Of a stretch of 64,000 nucleotides of DNA, positions 34,501-43,378 are shown one piece after another. The stretch is from JAXGOI01 sp040767605 (lineage in GTDB: Bacteria; Bacillota; Dehalobacteriia; UBA4068). The notes beneath the pieces are model-generated. The model was given only the letters and a program-made list of their open reading frames with translations. It did no database searches and had not been told where the DNA came from. Numbering within the stretch: position 1 is the stretch's first letter; every line of letters begins with the position of its first letter. A program made the position numbers and the translations under genes. The stretch is taken from contig JAXGOI010000001.1 of NCBI GenBank assembly GCA_040767605.1, positions 992,001-1,056,000 of the forward strand, written 5' to 3'.

Positions 34501-36581
34501 CTTGCCTCAATTCTCCCGGCCTCCGGAAGAATTGCCTCGGCGGAAAAATAGGCTGAATCTAGCAGGGCATAGGATGTTCCCTGGGGGATATTGGTTTTAA
34601 AATCCCCCTTGCCTTTACTATCTGTTTTCAGCTTTTTATTCCCCTCTATTCCCCTGCCATAAAGGGTAAACTCCGTATTAGGCAAAGGCGTGCCCTCAAA
34701 AAAGCTGCTTTGTATTTCAATATTCAGGCTATCCCAAGCCATAATTACCTTTTCTTTAGATTCCATTGTAAGCTTATAGGCAGGCTTGGTATATGCGGCT
34801 ACTTCAAAATAGGCGCTGTTAATATAATTGCCCCCGGCATAAAGGGCAAGGCTGTAATAGCCCGGAGTAAGCCAGGGCAATTCCAAATTGCCCTCAAAAA
34901 CGCCGCCTTCAATTTTTAGGGCTTTTTTCAGGCCGGGGCCCCCAAAAATATTATACCCCTCTAAAACAAGCTCCGCCTCTTTAAGCTCTTTATACTCATC
35001 TTCTCTGCTGCTTAAAATACCGAAATAATTAAGGGTATCCCCAGGGCGGTAAAGCTCCCTATCAACATATAAATAATTCCAATAAGCCTGGCGGAATTTA
35101 TTTGCCTCATAATTGTAGCCAAAATAATAGTTCGCGGCTAAAATAAGGCTTTCATCATCCTTTGTAATAAAGTAAATATCGTGGCTTTCCCGCTTGGGGT
35201 CGGTATTCATTAGGGCAATCCCGTCGGCATCGCTAATAAAGCTCCCGCCGGAAATAATTTCTATTTCAGCGCCGGCAACCGGGAGGCCCGTAGCTAAATT
35301 ATTTAACCAAAGAATGGATTGATCCGCCCCATAGCCTAAATAGGCGCTTATCTCCGTTACCTGGAAAAGCAGATATTGTATATCCTCCTCGTTTTTAAAG
35401 GCCGCGGCATAATAACCGGCAGGGAGGGGCTCCGGCAAATATAAATAAGAATCATATTCACTTAACTCTTCCCGCTTAATTTCAAAATCCATAATTTGAG
35501 TAAGCTTATTTGTTTCTATTCCCCTCATCCCTGAGGCTTCGCACCAAAAATATTCCCCCATTCTGTTTTGTAAATCCTCTAAATAGCCTTGGGAATTCGG
35601 ATATTGATAAACAGAAACCATAATTAGCCCCCGGTTATCCCGGCCGCCATAATAGCTGAAGAAGGGGATTTCCTCCGGGCTGAAGGAATTATTTTCACCC
35701 CAAAAATAAATAGGCGAATTGCCCCTGTCGGCGGACTGGGTTTCAAAACGAATTATACTCTCCTGCTCTAAAGAGGCATTAGCATCTTTATTCTGAATAC
35801 CGGCGGGGATAACAAGTGTATAAAGGGTAGCGTAGGCCAGGGGGTTTTTAGGCACAAAAACTAAAGTATTTTTATTCTGCTGCCATTCCCCCTCTAAGCG
35901 GGGCTCAATGGTAATGGCTTTTAAGGCATCATCCCCCGGGGGCTGGCTGAAAACAAGCTCTATACCGGCCTCAACAGGAACACCGCTTGAAGTATCTCTG
36001 GGAATTGCCTCCTCTAAAACAAAGGAGGGAACGGTTTGAAAAGCCCAGGAAAGCTCGGGCAAATTACTTAAGTGGTTTTCTCCCCCGAAAGACAGCTTAT
36101 AAACGGTATTTTCATTCAGGGGCTCCGCCGGGAGGAGATAATACTCCGTGCCGCCTTTGGCTTCTTTTAGGGTGTAATCGAAGGTCGGGCTTAAAATAAG
36201 GTTTTCTTTAATTAAATCTGTACTTAACGGCTCTTCACTAGTGATAATAAAGCCCTTGGCCGGGTCAATACCGCAGCTATAGGCTGCGGCGGCTTTAATT
36301 TCCACCAGGCCCCGAATAGCCCGGGGCAAATTGCTCTCCCCCGGCAAAAAAGAAAGCAAAGCAAAGCAGGCAATAACGGCAATGGCGGCAAACCCTGTTA
36401 AAAAACGGTTTCTTTTTTGCCTAAAAAACCTGCCTAAAAGAGATTTGCCCCCTCTAGGGGAAAGCTGCGCTTTTTGGGCCGCCTTATAAACAATATCCTC
36501 AAAACCGGAGGGAGCCTCCAGCTTGGCATATAATTCTTTTTGCTTTGCAAAAAATTGCTCTATTTGTTTTTGCTTATCCAT
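31596..36581 (-). CDS. Alpha-2-macroglobulin family protein with N-terminal anti-sigma-like segment
   Basis: 1661 residues. Residues 1-58 are charged and cytoplasmic, 60-80 form one membrane span, and the rest is outside. This N-terminus, co-encoded with an ECF sigma factor whose end it overlaps by 8 bp, looks like a membrane anti-sigma factor. Then come Ig-like modules (about 80-280), macroglobulin domains (YVDRELYRPGDTLNYFGILS is the typical MG motif), a bait-like Asp/Gly-rich stretch, NITSWRLIWQAYAPGIWA, and a helical domain. The GC(A/L)EQ thioester site is replaced near residue 1243 by IRLEQ, so no covalent trap is possible. No pbpC neighbour. A sensor of external proteases or wall state is inference. 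Confidence 0.83.
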   Translation of the reverse strand: MDKQKQIEQFFAKQKELYAKLEAPSGFEDIVYKAAQKAQLSPRGGKSLLGRFFRQKRNRFLTGFAAIAVIACFALLSFLPGESNLPRAIRGLVEIKAAAAYSCGIDPAKGFIITSEEPLSTDLIKENLILSPTFDYTLKEAKGGTEYYLLPAEPLNENTVYKLSFGGENHLSNLPELSWAFQTVPSFVLEEAIPRDTSSGVPVEAGIELVFSQPPGDDALKAITIEPRLEGEWQQNKNTLVFVPKNPLAYATLYTLVIPAGIQNKDANASLEQESIIRFETQSADRGNSPIYFWGENNSFSPEEIPFFSYYGGRDNRGLIMVSVYQYPNSQGYLEDLQNRMGEYFWCEASGMRGIETNKLTQIMDFEIKREELSEYDSYLYLPEPLPAGYYAAAFKNEEDIQYLLFQVTEISAYLGYGADQSILWLNNLATGLPVAGAEIEIISGGSFISDADGIALMNTDPKRESHDIYFITKDDESLILAANYYFGYNYEANKFRQAYWNYLYVDRELYRPGDTLNYFGILSSREDEYKELKEAELVLEGYNIFGGPGLKKALKIEGGVFEGNLELPWLTPGYYSLALYAGGNYINSAYFEVAAYTKPAYKLTMESKEKVIMAWDSLNIEIQSSFFEGTPLPNTEFTLYGRGIEGNKKLKTDSKGKGDFKTNIPQGTSYALLDSAYFSAEAILPEAGRIEASFSILVFNSDIQLRAKVKRQQNTALIDAEAFAVDINKIQDYTGNLEEEARINLKGALNIEAVLRRHEWDKKESGSYYNPYTKQVEPRYYYDLRYEEEASFPLVIGSGGELSTSLPLGDENAYSLTLKAKDTKGREMVREYYIPALKSVGDFNSYRYLSIQTPDYRNAFAPGETVNTTLKWGEENLNAEKGNVLIFRSRKEILDYHVQKSGNYSYDFLEEYIPNINLAAVYFDGRTYYAAQTTHIIDKENKKPQVLIEADKESYGPGQNVKLKVDLKDKDGNPLEGYINLNLVDEALLALRDQYVNIADRLFGNLYSNYFYTLISHISQDNMDGAEQGGEGDGAREDFRDTALFTTVKTDKNGKGEIEFTLPDNITSWRLIWQAYAPGIWADSGSQSIDATLPFFADCRREESYLAGDAPVLALRSAGLALSENAQIEYTLKIPQLNYEESNSGPSYAWTDFPLPELTAGEYEVFINAKWGEYEDNIKTSFKVINSHISHTRQIQELLRPGLIPQGAKEAGNSLINLFFSDEKQNLALQGLYNLAAQDDIRLEQRLAAHLAKKLLAENFEIGDIPGPEEERAWKEQLFKYQADNGLAILPYSGANLEASVLAASFAGESLAKEGLILYFQNTLKQARAGDTPDYTQASFSLWGLAALSQPVLNQIQQLLALPEIGAENRLNLIIALYFAGDGANAGALAAPFTEQWAEPVNNLFRAKIDGDRQEVLKATARLALLANIFNLPQGDGLYEYILENTSEEDYFLLEKLGILQARLARPIEDTSFEYILNGEKNQVDLSENGYYALTLLAEDLPKIEFKNIKGAITLTTIFKEEGLPEANPASSALNIERQYPSDEELNQNLAQRGRVGINLSFSISEDAPDGYYKIVEYLPAGLSYVALNFTSDNVWLIQAGDKELHFAVYKEKNAALGKIKYFARASAEGSFKAEPPSLTHGKHFNTYAQGEEDRVFIKY

Positions 36582-37074
36582 GGCTCTCTCCTTTCAGTCT
36601 TTCTCTGAGGCAGGCTATGCCCCGGTTTATGCGGGATTTTATTGTGCCCTCCGGCACATTTAAATACAGGGCTAATTCTTTATACTCATAATCCAGATAA
36701 TATCTTAATACCAGCACCTCTTTATATTTATCCGGCAATTCCGCCAAAGCCTGGCGAATAAGAAGTTCATCCTCTATGTTTTTGGGGCTTTCTGAGGCCA
36801 GCTCTAAAGGCAGCTCTATAGGCTGCACCCTCTTCTTCTCCTTAAGCTTATCCCGGCAGAGATTAACCAGAATTTTTTTGCTCCAGGAGGGAAAGGCCTG
36901 GGTATTTCTTAAAGTATGCTGTTTTTCCATAACAATTACCGTCATTTGAGAAACGGCATCTAAAGAATCCGCTTCATTCCCCATAAAGGAATAGGCAAGG
37001 CGATAATAATCGTTACGGTGATTACAAATATATTCCAAATAATTTTGTACGCCGTTTTCCGTTGCTATAATCAT
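36574..37074 (-). CDS. ECF-type RNA polymerase sigma factor
   Basis: A 166-residue sigma-70 family protein with only regions 2 and 4. Region 2 covers about 20-90 (DYYRLAYSFMGNEADSLDAVSQM, then AFPSWSKKILVNLCRDKLK). Region 4 covers about 105-160 (LPDKYKEVLVLRYYLDYEYKELALYLNVPEGTIKSRINRGIACLRERL). Its stop overlaps the start of the macroglobulin gene, the standard arrangement of a sigma factor and its membrane anti-sigma. GGGAGG lies before the ATG. The targets are unknown; on the reverse strand GGAAC at 37126-37130 resembles an ECF -35 element, but the -10 is unclear. Confidence 0.9.
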   Translation of the reverse strand: MIIATENGVQNYLEYICNHRNDYYRLAYSFMGNEADSLDAVSQMTVIVMEKQHTLRNTQAFPSWSKKILVNLCRDKLKEKKRVQPIELPLELASESPKNIEDELLIRQALAELPDKYKEVLVLRYYLDYEYKELALYLNVPEGTIKSRINRGIACLRERLKGESHG

Positions 37075-37367
37075 AGCTTCCTCCCATTACGGCTTCATAA
37101 ACAGGATAAAAAAGGGCCTTAAAAAGTTCCCTTAGCCGTGAATTTCTCTTCAATTCTAAATCAAATCAAAACTGCCCCCCTACTTATTCGAGATTTTTTT
37201 GCTTTTACCTACCGTTATTTTTTACCTGTTCTATTCTTTATGCCCCATAACCTTATTTTTAGCAGGCAAAAGCTTTTGCCAAAATATAAAGAGCGCGGAA
37301 GAGATTATTTTCTGGAAAAGAAATATCTTTTAGGCTATAATAAGTTTATTAATGGGGAGGGAAGGCT

Positions 37368-38255
37368 ATGAAAATTTTAGAATGCGTGCCCAATTTCAGC
37401 GAGGGGCGGGATGAAAAAAAAATTGCGGAAATTCTCTCCCTGTTTAAAAACCGCGGGGGAATTCGCCTTCTTAACTCATCCTTTGATAAAGACCATAACC
37501 GAATGGTGGCTACCATAGCCGGAGAACCCCGGGAAATAATTAATGCCATGCTGGAGGCTACCGCCAGGGCTATTAAATTAATTGATTTAAACCGCCATAC
37601 CGGAGCGCACCCGAGAATAGGCGCCGTGGATGTTATTCCTTTTATTCCTCTAGGGGATATGACTATGGAGGAAGCCAAGGCCTTTGCTCTGGAATTTGGG
37701 GAAAAAGCCGCCGAAAAATATAATTTGCCCGTTTTTCTTTATGAAAATTCCGCCTCCCATGAATACCGGAGAGCCCTTGAGAATATCCGCAAAGGGGGCT
37801 TTGAAGGCCTGGGAGAAAAACTAAAAGACCCCAAATGGCAGCCGGATTTTGGCCCCAATACCCCCCATTTAACCGCCGGGGCAGCAGTTACCGGCGCAAG
37901 GATGCCCCTTATTGCCTTTAATGTTAATTTAAACAGCCGGGATTTAAATATTGCCAAAGCCATTGCCAAAAGGGTGCGCCATAGCGGCGGCGGCCTGCGC
38001 TGCCTTAAAGCTATGGGGGTAGAGCTTAAAGAAAAGGGCCTGGTGCAGGTATCCATGAATATTACCGATTATACTCAAACCTCCGTTTACCAGGCGGTGG
38101 AAATGGTTCGCATGGAGGCTATGCGCTATGGAATAACTCTGGCAGGCAGCGAATTAATCGGCCTTATGCCTTTGGGCGCCGTAATAGATTCCGCGGCTTA
38201 TTATTTAGGCTTGGAGGATTTTACCCCGGCCAGAATTTTAGAAATAAATATTTAA
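37368..38255 (+). CDS. ftcD: Glutamate formimidoyltransferase
   Basis: The 295-residue enzyme begins with the diagnostic MKILECVPNFSEGRD and contains DRDHNR-like DKDHNRMVATIAG, HTGAHPRIGAVDVIPF and the C-terminal half of the transferase domain. It moves a formimino group from formiminoglutamate to tetrahydrofolate in histidine or purine breakdown. The cyclodeaminase domain of the mammalian enzyme is absent, as usual in Firmicutes; that activity may be encoded elsewhere. GGGGAGGG precedes the ATG. Confidence 0.9.
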   Translation: MKILECVPNFSEGRDEKKIAEILSLFKNRGGIRLLNSSFDKDHNRMVATIAGEPREIINAMLEATARAIKLIDLNRHTGAHPRIGAVDVIPFIPLGDMTMEEAKAFALEFGEKAAEKYNLPVFLYENSASHEYRRALENIRKGGFEGLGEKLKDPKWQPDFGPNTPHLTAGAAVTGARMPLIAFNVNLNSRDLNIAKAIAKRVRHSGGGLRCLKAMGVELKEKGLVQVSMNITDYTQTSVYQAVEMVRMEAMRYGITLAGSELIGLMPLGAVIDSAAYYLGLEDFTPARILEINI

Positions 38256-38280
38256 AAAGAGGCGTTAGGCGCCTCTTTTT
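38254..38280 (+). terminator. Terminator of ftcD
   Basis: AAAAAGAGGCG-TTAGG-CGCCTCTTTTT, starting at the stop codon itself. Confidence 0.88.
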
Positions 38281-38559
38281 AATGAACTTTCATAAATATA
38301 CTTTAATTTTCTTTAATCGTTTTTTAAATACCCTTAGTTTAGGGCTTTAAAAAGAAAGAGCTTATAAAATAATTTTTTTAAGGCCGAGCAGGGCTGCTCT
38401 TTCCGCTTAAACAACACCTTAATTAAAACCGTTTGTTAAAGTGCAAAAAACTATTATAAATTAGCCCCGGCCGGTTTTGGCCGGGGCTTTAAGCTACCAA
38501 GCTTTAATCTATCTAGTTTTAAAACCCCCGGTTTTTAAAGGCTTTTAGTTTTTTAGGCT
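38281..38559. other. Convergent intergenic region with a second hairpin
   Basis: A+T-rich with no coding frame. At 38463-38488, AGCCCCGGCC pairs with GGCCGGGGCT over GGTTTT; T-runs are short, so it is a weak terminator for the reverse-strand gene or a stabilising stem. Confidence 0.5.
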
Positions 38560-39537
38560 TTAATTTTCGGGGCTTTCTTCTTCCGGGAAGGTGTTTTCTT
38601 TTCCCTCATCTAAACTTTCCCGGCCTTTACGGGGAATTATAATTCTTTTTTTGCCCTCTATATCTTTTGGGGTATGGGGGTTTTCCCCATAGGGATGGCT
38701 TAAATCAGCAGAGAATATAGAAGTATTTCCGTCATAGGGGTGCTCATAATTTAAATATTCCGGGTTTTCTTCGTCTTCCTCAGCATATTCTTCTTCATCT
38801 TCTTCATATTCTTGCAGGTTATCCCCCTGCCCCATAGCCTCCAGGGGGGAATCCTCCCCGGATTCAGCCTCATCGCCTTCTGTTAAATCATCCTCAGGGT
38901 AAGAATATTCCCCGCCATAACCCTGTTTTTCTTTAATTAACTCCTGGGCCCGGGCCCATTTAATATAGCGCATTTTAGCATAAACAAGTAAGGCGGTACA
39001 GGCGCAAAAGGCTAGGCCGAAAAGGAAGAAGCCCATGCTGTTTTCCGCTCCAAGGCCTGTCTCCTTAACCCGCATAAGATAACTTATGCCTAAAAAAGTA
39101 TAGGCCCAAATACCGAGATTGTTTTTGCCGGTATACCCCCTGCGCAGCCAGTATATATAAAAGAGCATTAAAAGAACAGCCGAGGTTACAAAGTTTAAGG
39201 CATAAATTATGCTTGCCAATAAAATAATTGCCAAAACACCCCAAACCCAATAAGCATTTTTAGGTTTTGAAAGAGGAGGTTTGGCAGCTCCCCCCCCGTT
39301 TACAGGAACAGGTTCTTTAAAAATGCCGCCAAAAAGCTTGCCTTTGGCCTTTGCGGTATTCCCCTCATTTGCGAGGCTTTCTTCATTTTCAGGGCTTACC
39401 TTATTATCCTCAGAATACCCCGTATCTTCGCTGTTTTCCCTGTCTTCCCTAACTCCCATACTTTCACCATATTCCGTATATTCCGCTTCCGGAATTGGCG
39501 CCTGAGGGGAATCTGCTTTAAATTTATTTTCTGTCAT
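38560..39537 (-). CDS. Membrane protein with acidic low-complexity tails, unknown
   Basis: I do not recognise a family. The 325-residue protein has a charged N-terminal 90 residues rich in Glu, Asn and Ser, then four hydrophobic segments (about 92-112, 114-128, 142-160, 168-188), a basic patch (RYIKWARAQ) and a long acidic tail in which Glu/Asp/Tyr runs dominate (EEYAEEDEENPEY region). Near its end is a basic IIIPRKGR stretch. No signal peptide. It lies 20 bp after the PFL gene in the same direction. Simple acidic repeats make the DNA locally repetitive at 38775-38815. Confidence 0.7.
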   Translation of the reverse strand: MTENKFKADSPQAPIPEAEYTEYGESMGVREDRENSEDTGYSEDNKVSPENEESLANEGNTAKAKGKLFGGIFKEPVPVNGGGAAKPPLSKPKNAYWVWGVLAIILLASIIYALNFVTSAVLLMLFYIYWLRRGYTGKNNLGIWAYTFLGISYLMRVKETGLGAENSMGFFLFGLAFCACTALLVYAKMRYIKWARAQELIKEKQGYGGEYSYPEDDLTEGDEAESGEDSPLEAMGQGDNLQEYEEDEEEYAEEDEENPEYLNYEHPYDGNTSIFSADLSHPYGENPHTPKDIEGKKRIIIPRKGRESLDEGKENTFPEEESPEN

Positions 39538-39557
39538 TTAGCCCTTCTCCTTACAGT

Positions 39558-40916
39558 TTAATTTTTAAGGCTCTGAAGAGGCGCCGGAATTTGCCCTCCT
39601 CTTTTAATAAAAGCCTTAGGGGAAGAATAATTAATTTTCATAACCGGGCCGCCCCCTAAAAGCCCGCCAAAGTGAACCTCATCCCCCCGGCCTTTGCCAA
39701 TAGCCGGTATAATTCTAACTGCGGTTGTTTTGGAGTTTACCATACCTATGGCGGCTTCATCCGCTATAATTGCAGAAATTATCTCCGGCGGAGTATCTCC
39801 GGGGATAGCTATCATATCCAGCCCCACGGAGCAAACGGCAGTCATAGCCTCCAGCTTTTCCAGGGTAAGGTTACCGTTTCGGGCGGCCTCAATCATCCCA
39901 GCGTCTTCCGTTACGGGGATAAAAGCCCCCGATAAACCCCCCACCCGGGAGCTTGCCATTACGCCGCCTTTTTTAACGGCATCATTTAAAATAGCTAAAG
40001 CGGCGGTTGTTCCATGGGCGCCGCAGCTTTCAAGGCCCATTTCTTCCAGAATATGGGCTACGGAATCCCCCACGGCGGGAGTGGGAGCAAGGGATAAATC
40101 CACTATACCAAAGGGAATATCTAAAAGCTTAGAGGCCTCCACAGCCACTAATTGCCCCATGCGGGTTATTTTAAAGGCCGTTTTTTTAATAATATCCGCT
40201 ATTTGAGATATTGAAGCCCCGGCCCCGGCCTCCTTAACCGCATTACGCACAACCCCCGGGCCGGATACCCCCACATTTATTACGCAATCCCCCTGGCCTA
40301 TACCATGAAAAGCCCCTGCCATAAAGGGATTATCATCCGGAACATTACAAAAAACCACCAGCTTGGCGCAGCCTATGCAATCCTTTTCCGCCGAGGCTTG
40401 GGCGGTTTTTACCACAATTTCCCCCATAAGGCCCACGGCATCCAAATTTATCCCGGTTTTTGTGGAGCCTATATTAACGGAGGAGCAAACCCTCTCTGTT
40501 ATGGATAGGGCCTCCGGTATGGACAATATCAGCTCCATATCCCCGGGGGCAAAGCCTCTTTGCACTAAGGCGGAATAGCCGCCGATAAAATTTACCCCCA
40601 CATTTTTTGCGGCTCTTTCCAATGCCAAGGCAAAGGCCAGGGGGTTTTTAGGGTTTGCCCCGTTTAAAATAGAGATAGGCGTTACGGCTATTCTTTTATT
40701 AATAATGGGCATGCCGTATTTTTTTTCTATTTCCTCCCCGGCTTTAACAAGGTTTTCCGCCTTAGTGGTAATTTTATCATAAACCTTTGTGCAGGCTTTA
40801 TTTATATTGCTGTCGCAGCAATCCAATAAGGATATTCCCATGGTAATAGTCCGAATATCCAAATTTTCATAGCGAATCATATTTATTGTTTCCAGTATAT
40901 CGCTGACATTTAACAT
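39558..40916 (-). CDS. PFL-family protein (UPF0210)
   Basis: At 452 residues it matches the UPF0210/DUF711 family: start MLNVSDILETINMIRYENLDIRTITMGISLLDC, then VTPISILNGANPKNPLAFALALERAA, and GLLGGGPVMKINYSSPKAFIKRGGQIPAP at the end. These soluble proteins have a fold like pyruvate formate-lyase but no known activity. It follows the ACT-domain gene by 27 bp, a pairing conserved in many bacteria. Confidence 0.9.
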   Translation of the reverse strand: MLNVSDILETINMIRYENLDIRTITMGISLLDCCDSNINKACTKVYDKITTKAENLVKAGEEIEKKYGMPIINKRIAVTPISILNGANPKNPLAFALALERAAKNVGVNFIGGYSALVQRGFAPGDMELILSIPEALSITERVCSSVNIGSTKTGINLDAVGLMGEIVVKTAQASAEKDCIGCAKLVVFCNVPDDNPFMAGAFHGIGQGDCVINVGVSGPGVVRNAVKEAGAGASISQIADIIKKTAFKITRMGQLVAVEASKLLDIPFGIVDLSLAPTPAVGDSVAHILEEMGLESCGAHGTTAALAILNDAVKKGGVMASSRVGGLSGAFIPVTEDAGMIEAARNGNLTLEKLEAMTAVCSVGLDMIAIPGDTPPEIISAIIADEAAIGMVNSKTTAVRIIPAIGKGRGDEVHFGGLLGGGPVMKINYSSPKAFIKRGGQIPAPLQSLKN

Positions 40917-40943
40917 TGTCTTCCTCCGTTTAGCCTTTGTTTA

Positions 40944-41213
40944 TTAAATTCTGTGCATGGAATTAAAAATATCCTCATGCATTATATGGATGGAAAGGCC
41001 CATATCTTCGCCTATTTTATGCATGGCTGAGGAAAGGCCGCTAAAATCCCCCTCCAGCTTGGAGATATCCACCAGCATTATCATGGCAAAAAGATCCTGA
41101 AGCACGCTTTGGCTAACCTCAAGCACATTAACATTATACTGGGCGCAGGCCCCGGAAACCCGGGCTAAAATACCCACCATATCTTTGCCTATTACCGAAA
41201 TTACAGCTTTCAT
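40944..41213 (-). CDS. ACT-domain protein (UPF0237)
   Basis: The 89-residue single ACT domain begins MKAVISVIGKDMVGILARVSGACAQYNVNVLEVSQSVLQDLFAMIMLVD, typical of UPF0237. ACT domains bind small ligands, usually amino acids, so a sensing partner for the PFL protein encoded next is likely. The real partner and ligand are unknown. Confidence 0.9.
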   Translation of the reverse strand: MKAVISVIGKDMVGILARVSGACAQYNVNVLEVSQSVLQDLFAMIMLVDISKLEGDFSGLSSAMHKIGEDMGLSIHIMHEDIFNSMHRI

Positions 41214-41272
41214 ATTCAGCCTCCGTTTATTTTCTTTAAAAAACAGCTTTTTTGATTATATCTTAATGCTTT

Positions 41273-41301
41273 ATTATACCATGAATCTCCCCGGCGGTTA
41301 A
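41273..41301 (-). promoter_or_regulatory. Candidate promoter of the ACT-PFL pair
   Basis: On the reverse strand TTAACC (41296-41301), 17 bp, TATAAT (41273-41278), about 60 bases before the ACT gene start. Confidence 0.5.
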
Positions 41302-41387
41302 GGCTGATGTGGCAGAGTATTTTATTTTTATCTTATTTTAGGCTAAAATGTTTTGCAGCTTAATAAGCCTTAAGGGCAGCCGTTAAA

Positions 41388-41413
41388 AAAAAAGAGGCAA
41401 TTGCCTCTTTTTT
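41388..41413. terminator. Terminator overlapping the typA stop codon
   Basis: AAAAAAGAGGCAATTGCCTCTTTTTT is a perfect palindrome; it sits at the end of the reverse-strand typA gene and includes part of its stop region. Confidence 0.75.
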
Positions 41414-43229
41414 AAATATATTTATGGGCCCGCTGCCTTTGAGTATGATCCAAAACCTGCTTGCGTATTCTTATGTTTTGGGGGGTAATTTCCAAAAGCT
41501 CATCATCATTAATAAATTCTATGGCCTGCTCCAGGCTGAAGCGCATCGGGGGCACCAGGCGCAAGGCCTCGTCGCTGCCGGAAGCCCTGGTATTGGAAAT
41601 ATGCTTGCGCTTGCATACATTTACCACAATATCCTCCTGCTTGGGGTTTAGGCCTACCACCATACCGGCATAAACCTTCTCCCCCGGGGCAAGAAAAAGG
41701 GAGCCTCTATCCTGAGCATTATACAAGCCGTAGGCAACGGCCTCCCCTGTTTCATAGGCTACTAAAGAGCCGGTAGAGCGGCGGGGTAAATCCCCTTTTA
41801 CCGGGGCATAACCATGAAATATGGAATTTAAAATACCCTGGCCCCGGGTGGAGGATAAAAATTCATTCCGATACCCGAAAAGCCCCCGGGAGGGGATAAT
41901 AAATTTTAATTTCATCCTTTGCCCAATAGCGCTCATACTCTGGAGCTCACCCTTACGCATACCCATTTGCTCCATAATATTGCCCATATAATCCTCCGGA
42001 ACATCAATAATCAATTCCTCATAAGGCTCGGATTTTACCCCGTCTATTTCTTTATATAAAACCCGGGGCGTGCTTACCTGGAATTCATACCCTTCCCGGC
42101 GCATATTTTCCATTAAAATAGATAAATGCATTTCTCCCCGGCCGGCAACTTTGAAAGCCTCTGTAGTTTCGGTTTCATTCACTTTAAGGGAAACATCCTT
42201 TAAAAGCTCTTTAAAAAGCCTTTGCCTTAATTGGCGGGAGGTTACAAATTCCCCCTCTCTGCCGGCAAAAGGGCTGTCGTTTACGGAGAAGGTCATTTCT
42301 ACCGTGGGCTCGGAGATTTTTACAAAGGGAATAGGCCAAATATGCTCCGGATGGCAAACGGTATTGCCGATATTAATATCCTCAAAGCCGGAGAAGGCCA
42401 CAATATCCCCGGCGGAGGCTTTTTCTGTTAAAACCCGGTTTATACCCTGAAATTGATAAATGGCGGTAATTTTTGCCTTGCGGATAAGCTCCGGGGAGTG
42501 GAAATCGCAAAGAGCCACCTGCTGATTTTGGTGTAAAATTCCCCTTTCTATCCGGCCGATGGCAATCCGCCCTATATACTCATTATAATCTATGGCCGAA
42601 ACCAGCACCGCCAAAGGCTCCTCGGCATTACCCTGGGGCGGGTCTATATGGCTTAAAATAGTCTCATAAAGGGGCTCTAAATCCCGGCCTTCTTCATCCT
42701 TATTATAGGAGGCCGTACCGGCTCTGCCGGAACAATATATCATAGGGCTGTCCAATTGCTGGGCATTGGCCCCTAAATCTAAAAGCAGCTCTAAAACCTC
42801 ATCCACAACTTCATCTATTCTGGCATCGGGGCGGTCTATTTTATTAATTACAACTATAACTTTATGCTCCATGGCAAGGGCCTTTTCCAGCACAAAACGG
42901 GTTTGGGGCATGGGGCCTTCGGCGGCGTCCACTAAAAGCAGCACACCGTTAACCATTTTTAAAACCCTTTCCACCTCTCCGCCAAAATCGGCATGGCCGG
43001 GGGTATCCACAATATTTATTTTTACCCCTTTATAGTTTGCGGAGGCATTTTTAGCTAAAATTGTTATGCCCCGCTCTCTTTCCAAATCATTGGAATCCAT
43101 AACTCTTTCCTGAATATGCTCATTCTCCCTGAAGGTGCCGCTTTGTTTCAGCATTTCATCCACCAAGGTTGTTTTACCGTGATCAACATGGGCAATAATT
43201 GCAATATTTCTTAAATCCGTTCTTTCCAA
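41412..43229 (-). CDS. typA: TypA/BipA translational GTPase
   Basis: TTG at 43227-43229 is taken as the start: AGGAGG lies seven to ten bases upstream and the protein then begins LERTDLRNIAIIAHVDHGKTT as in other TypA proteins, giving 605 residues. The longer frame would add 29 unconserved residues. GTPase motifs are HVDHGKTT, DTPGHADF and NKIDRPDA; elongation factor-like domains and the TypA-specific C-terminus (RKGELQSMS, STRGQGILNSIFHGY) follow. It binds ribosomes and aids assembly and stress or cold growth. Confidence 0.94.
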   Translation of the reverse strand: MERTDLRNIAIIAHVDHGKTTLVDEMLKQSGTFRENEHIQERVMDSNDLERERGITILAKNASANYKGVKINIVDTPGHADFGGEVERVLKMVNGVLLLVDAAEGPMPQTRFVLEKALAMEHKVIVVINKIDRPDARIDEVVDEVLELLLDLGANAQQLDSPMIYCSGRAGTASYNKDEEGRDLEPLYETILSHIDPPQGNAEEPLAVLVSAIDYNEYIGRIAIGRIERGILHQNQQVALCDFHSPELIRKAKITAIYQFQGINRVLTEKASAGDIVAFSGFEDINIGNTVCHPEHIWPIPFVKISEPTVEMTFSVNDSPFAGREGEFVTSRQLRQRLFKELLKDVSLKVNETETTEAFKVAGRGEMHLSILMENMRREGYEFQVSTPRVLYKEIDGVKSEPYEELIIDVPEDYMGNIMEQMGMRKGELQSMSAIGQRMKLKFIIPSRGLFGYRNEFLSSTRGQGILNSIFHGYAPVKGDLPRRSTGSLVAYETGEAVAYGLYNAQDRGSLFLAPGEKVYAGMVVGLNPKQEDIVVNVCKRKHISNTRASGSDEALRLVPPMRFSLEQAIEFINDDELLEITPQNIRIRKQVLDHTQRQRAHKYI

Positions 43230-43319
43230 AAGATTTCCTCCTAAACATGCCTGTATAAACATACTTTTACCCTGCCTTTTGCTTTTTTGGCGGGGAAAAG
43301 CAAAAAAACCGTACATTTG

Positions 43320-43348
43320 ATTGTATTACTTTTTATCCCTCTTTGCAA
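43320..43348 (-). promoter_or_regulatory. Sigma-A promoter of typA
   Basis: Reverse strand TTGCAA (43343-43348), 17-bp spacer, TACAAT (43320-43325), about 90 bases before the TTG start. Confidence 0.65.
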
Positions 43349-43378
43349 GGTTTTTTATTCCGGCCTTTAAAAAAGCCG

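Noticed and set aside
37138..37371. 77-codon forward frame before ftcD
   Set aside because: A+T-rich, aromatic-rich product in a promoter region, no ribosome site, runs into the ftcD start.
39694..40206. 170-codon forward frame opposite the PFL gene
   Set aside because: Shadow of a strongly supported gene; no similarity to any family and no start signal.
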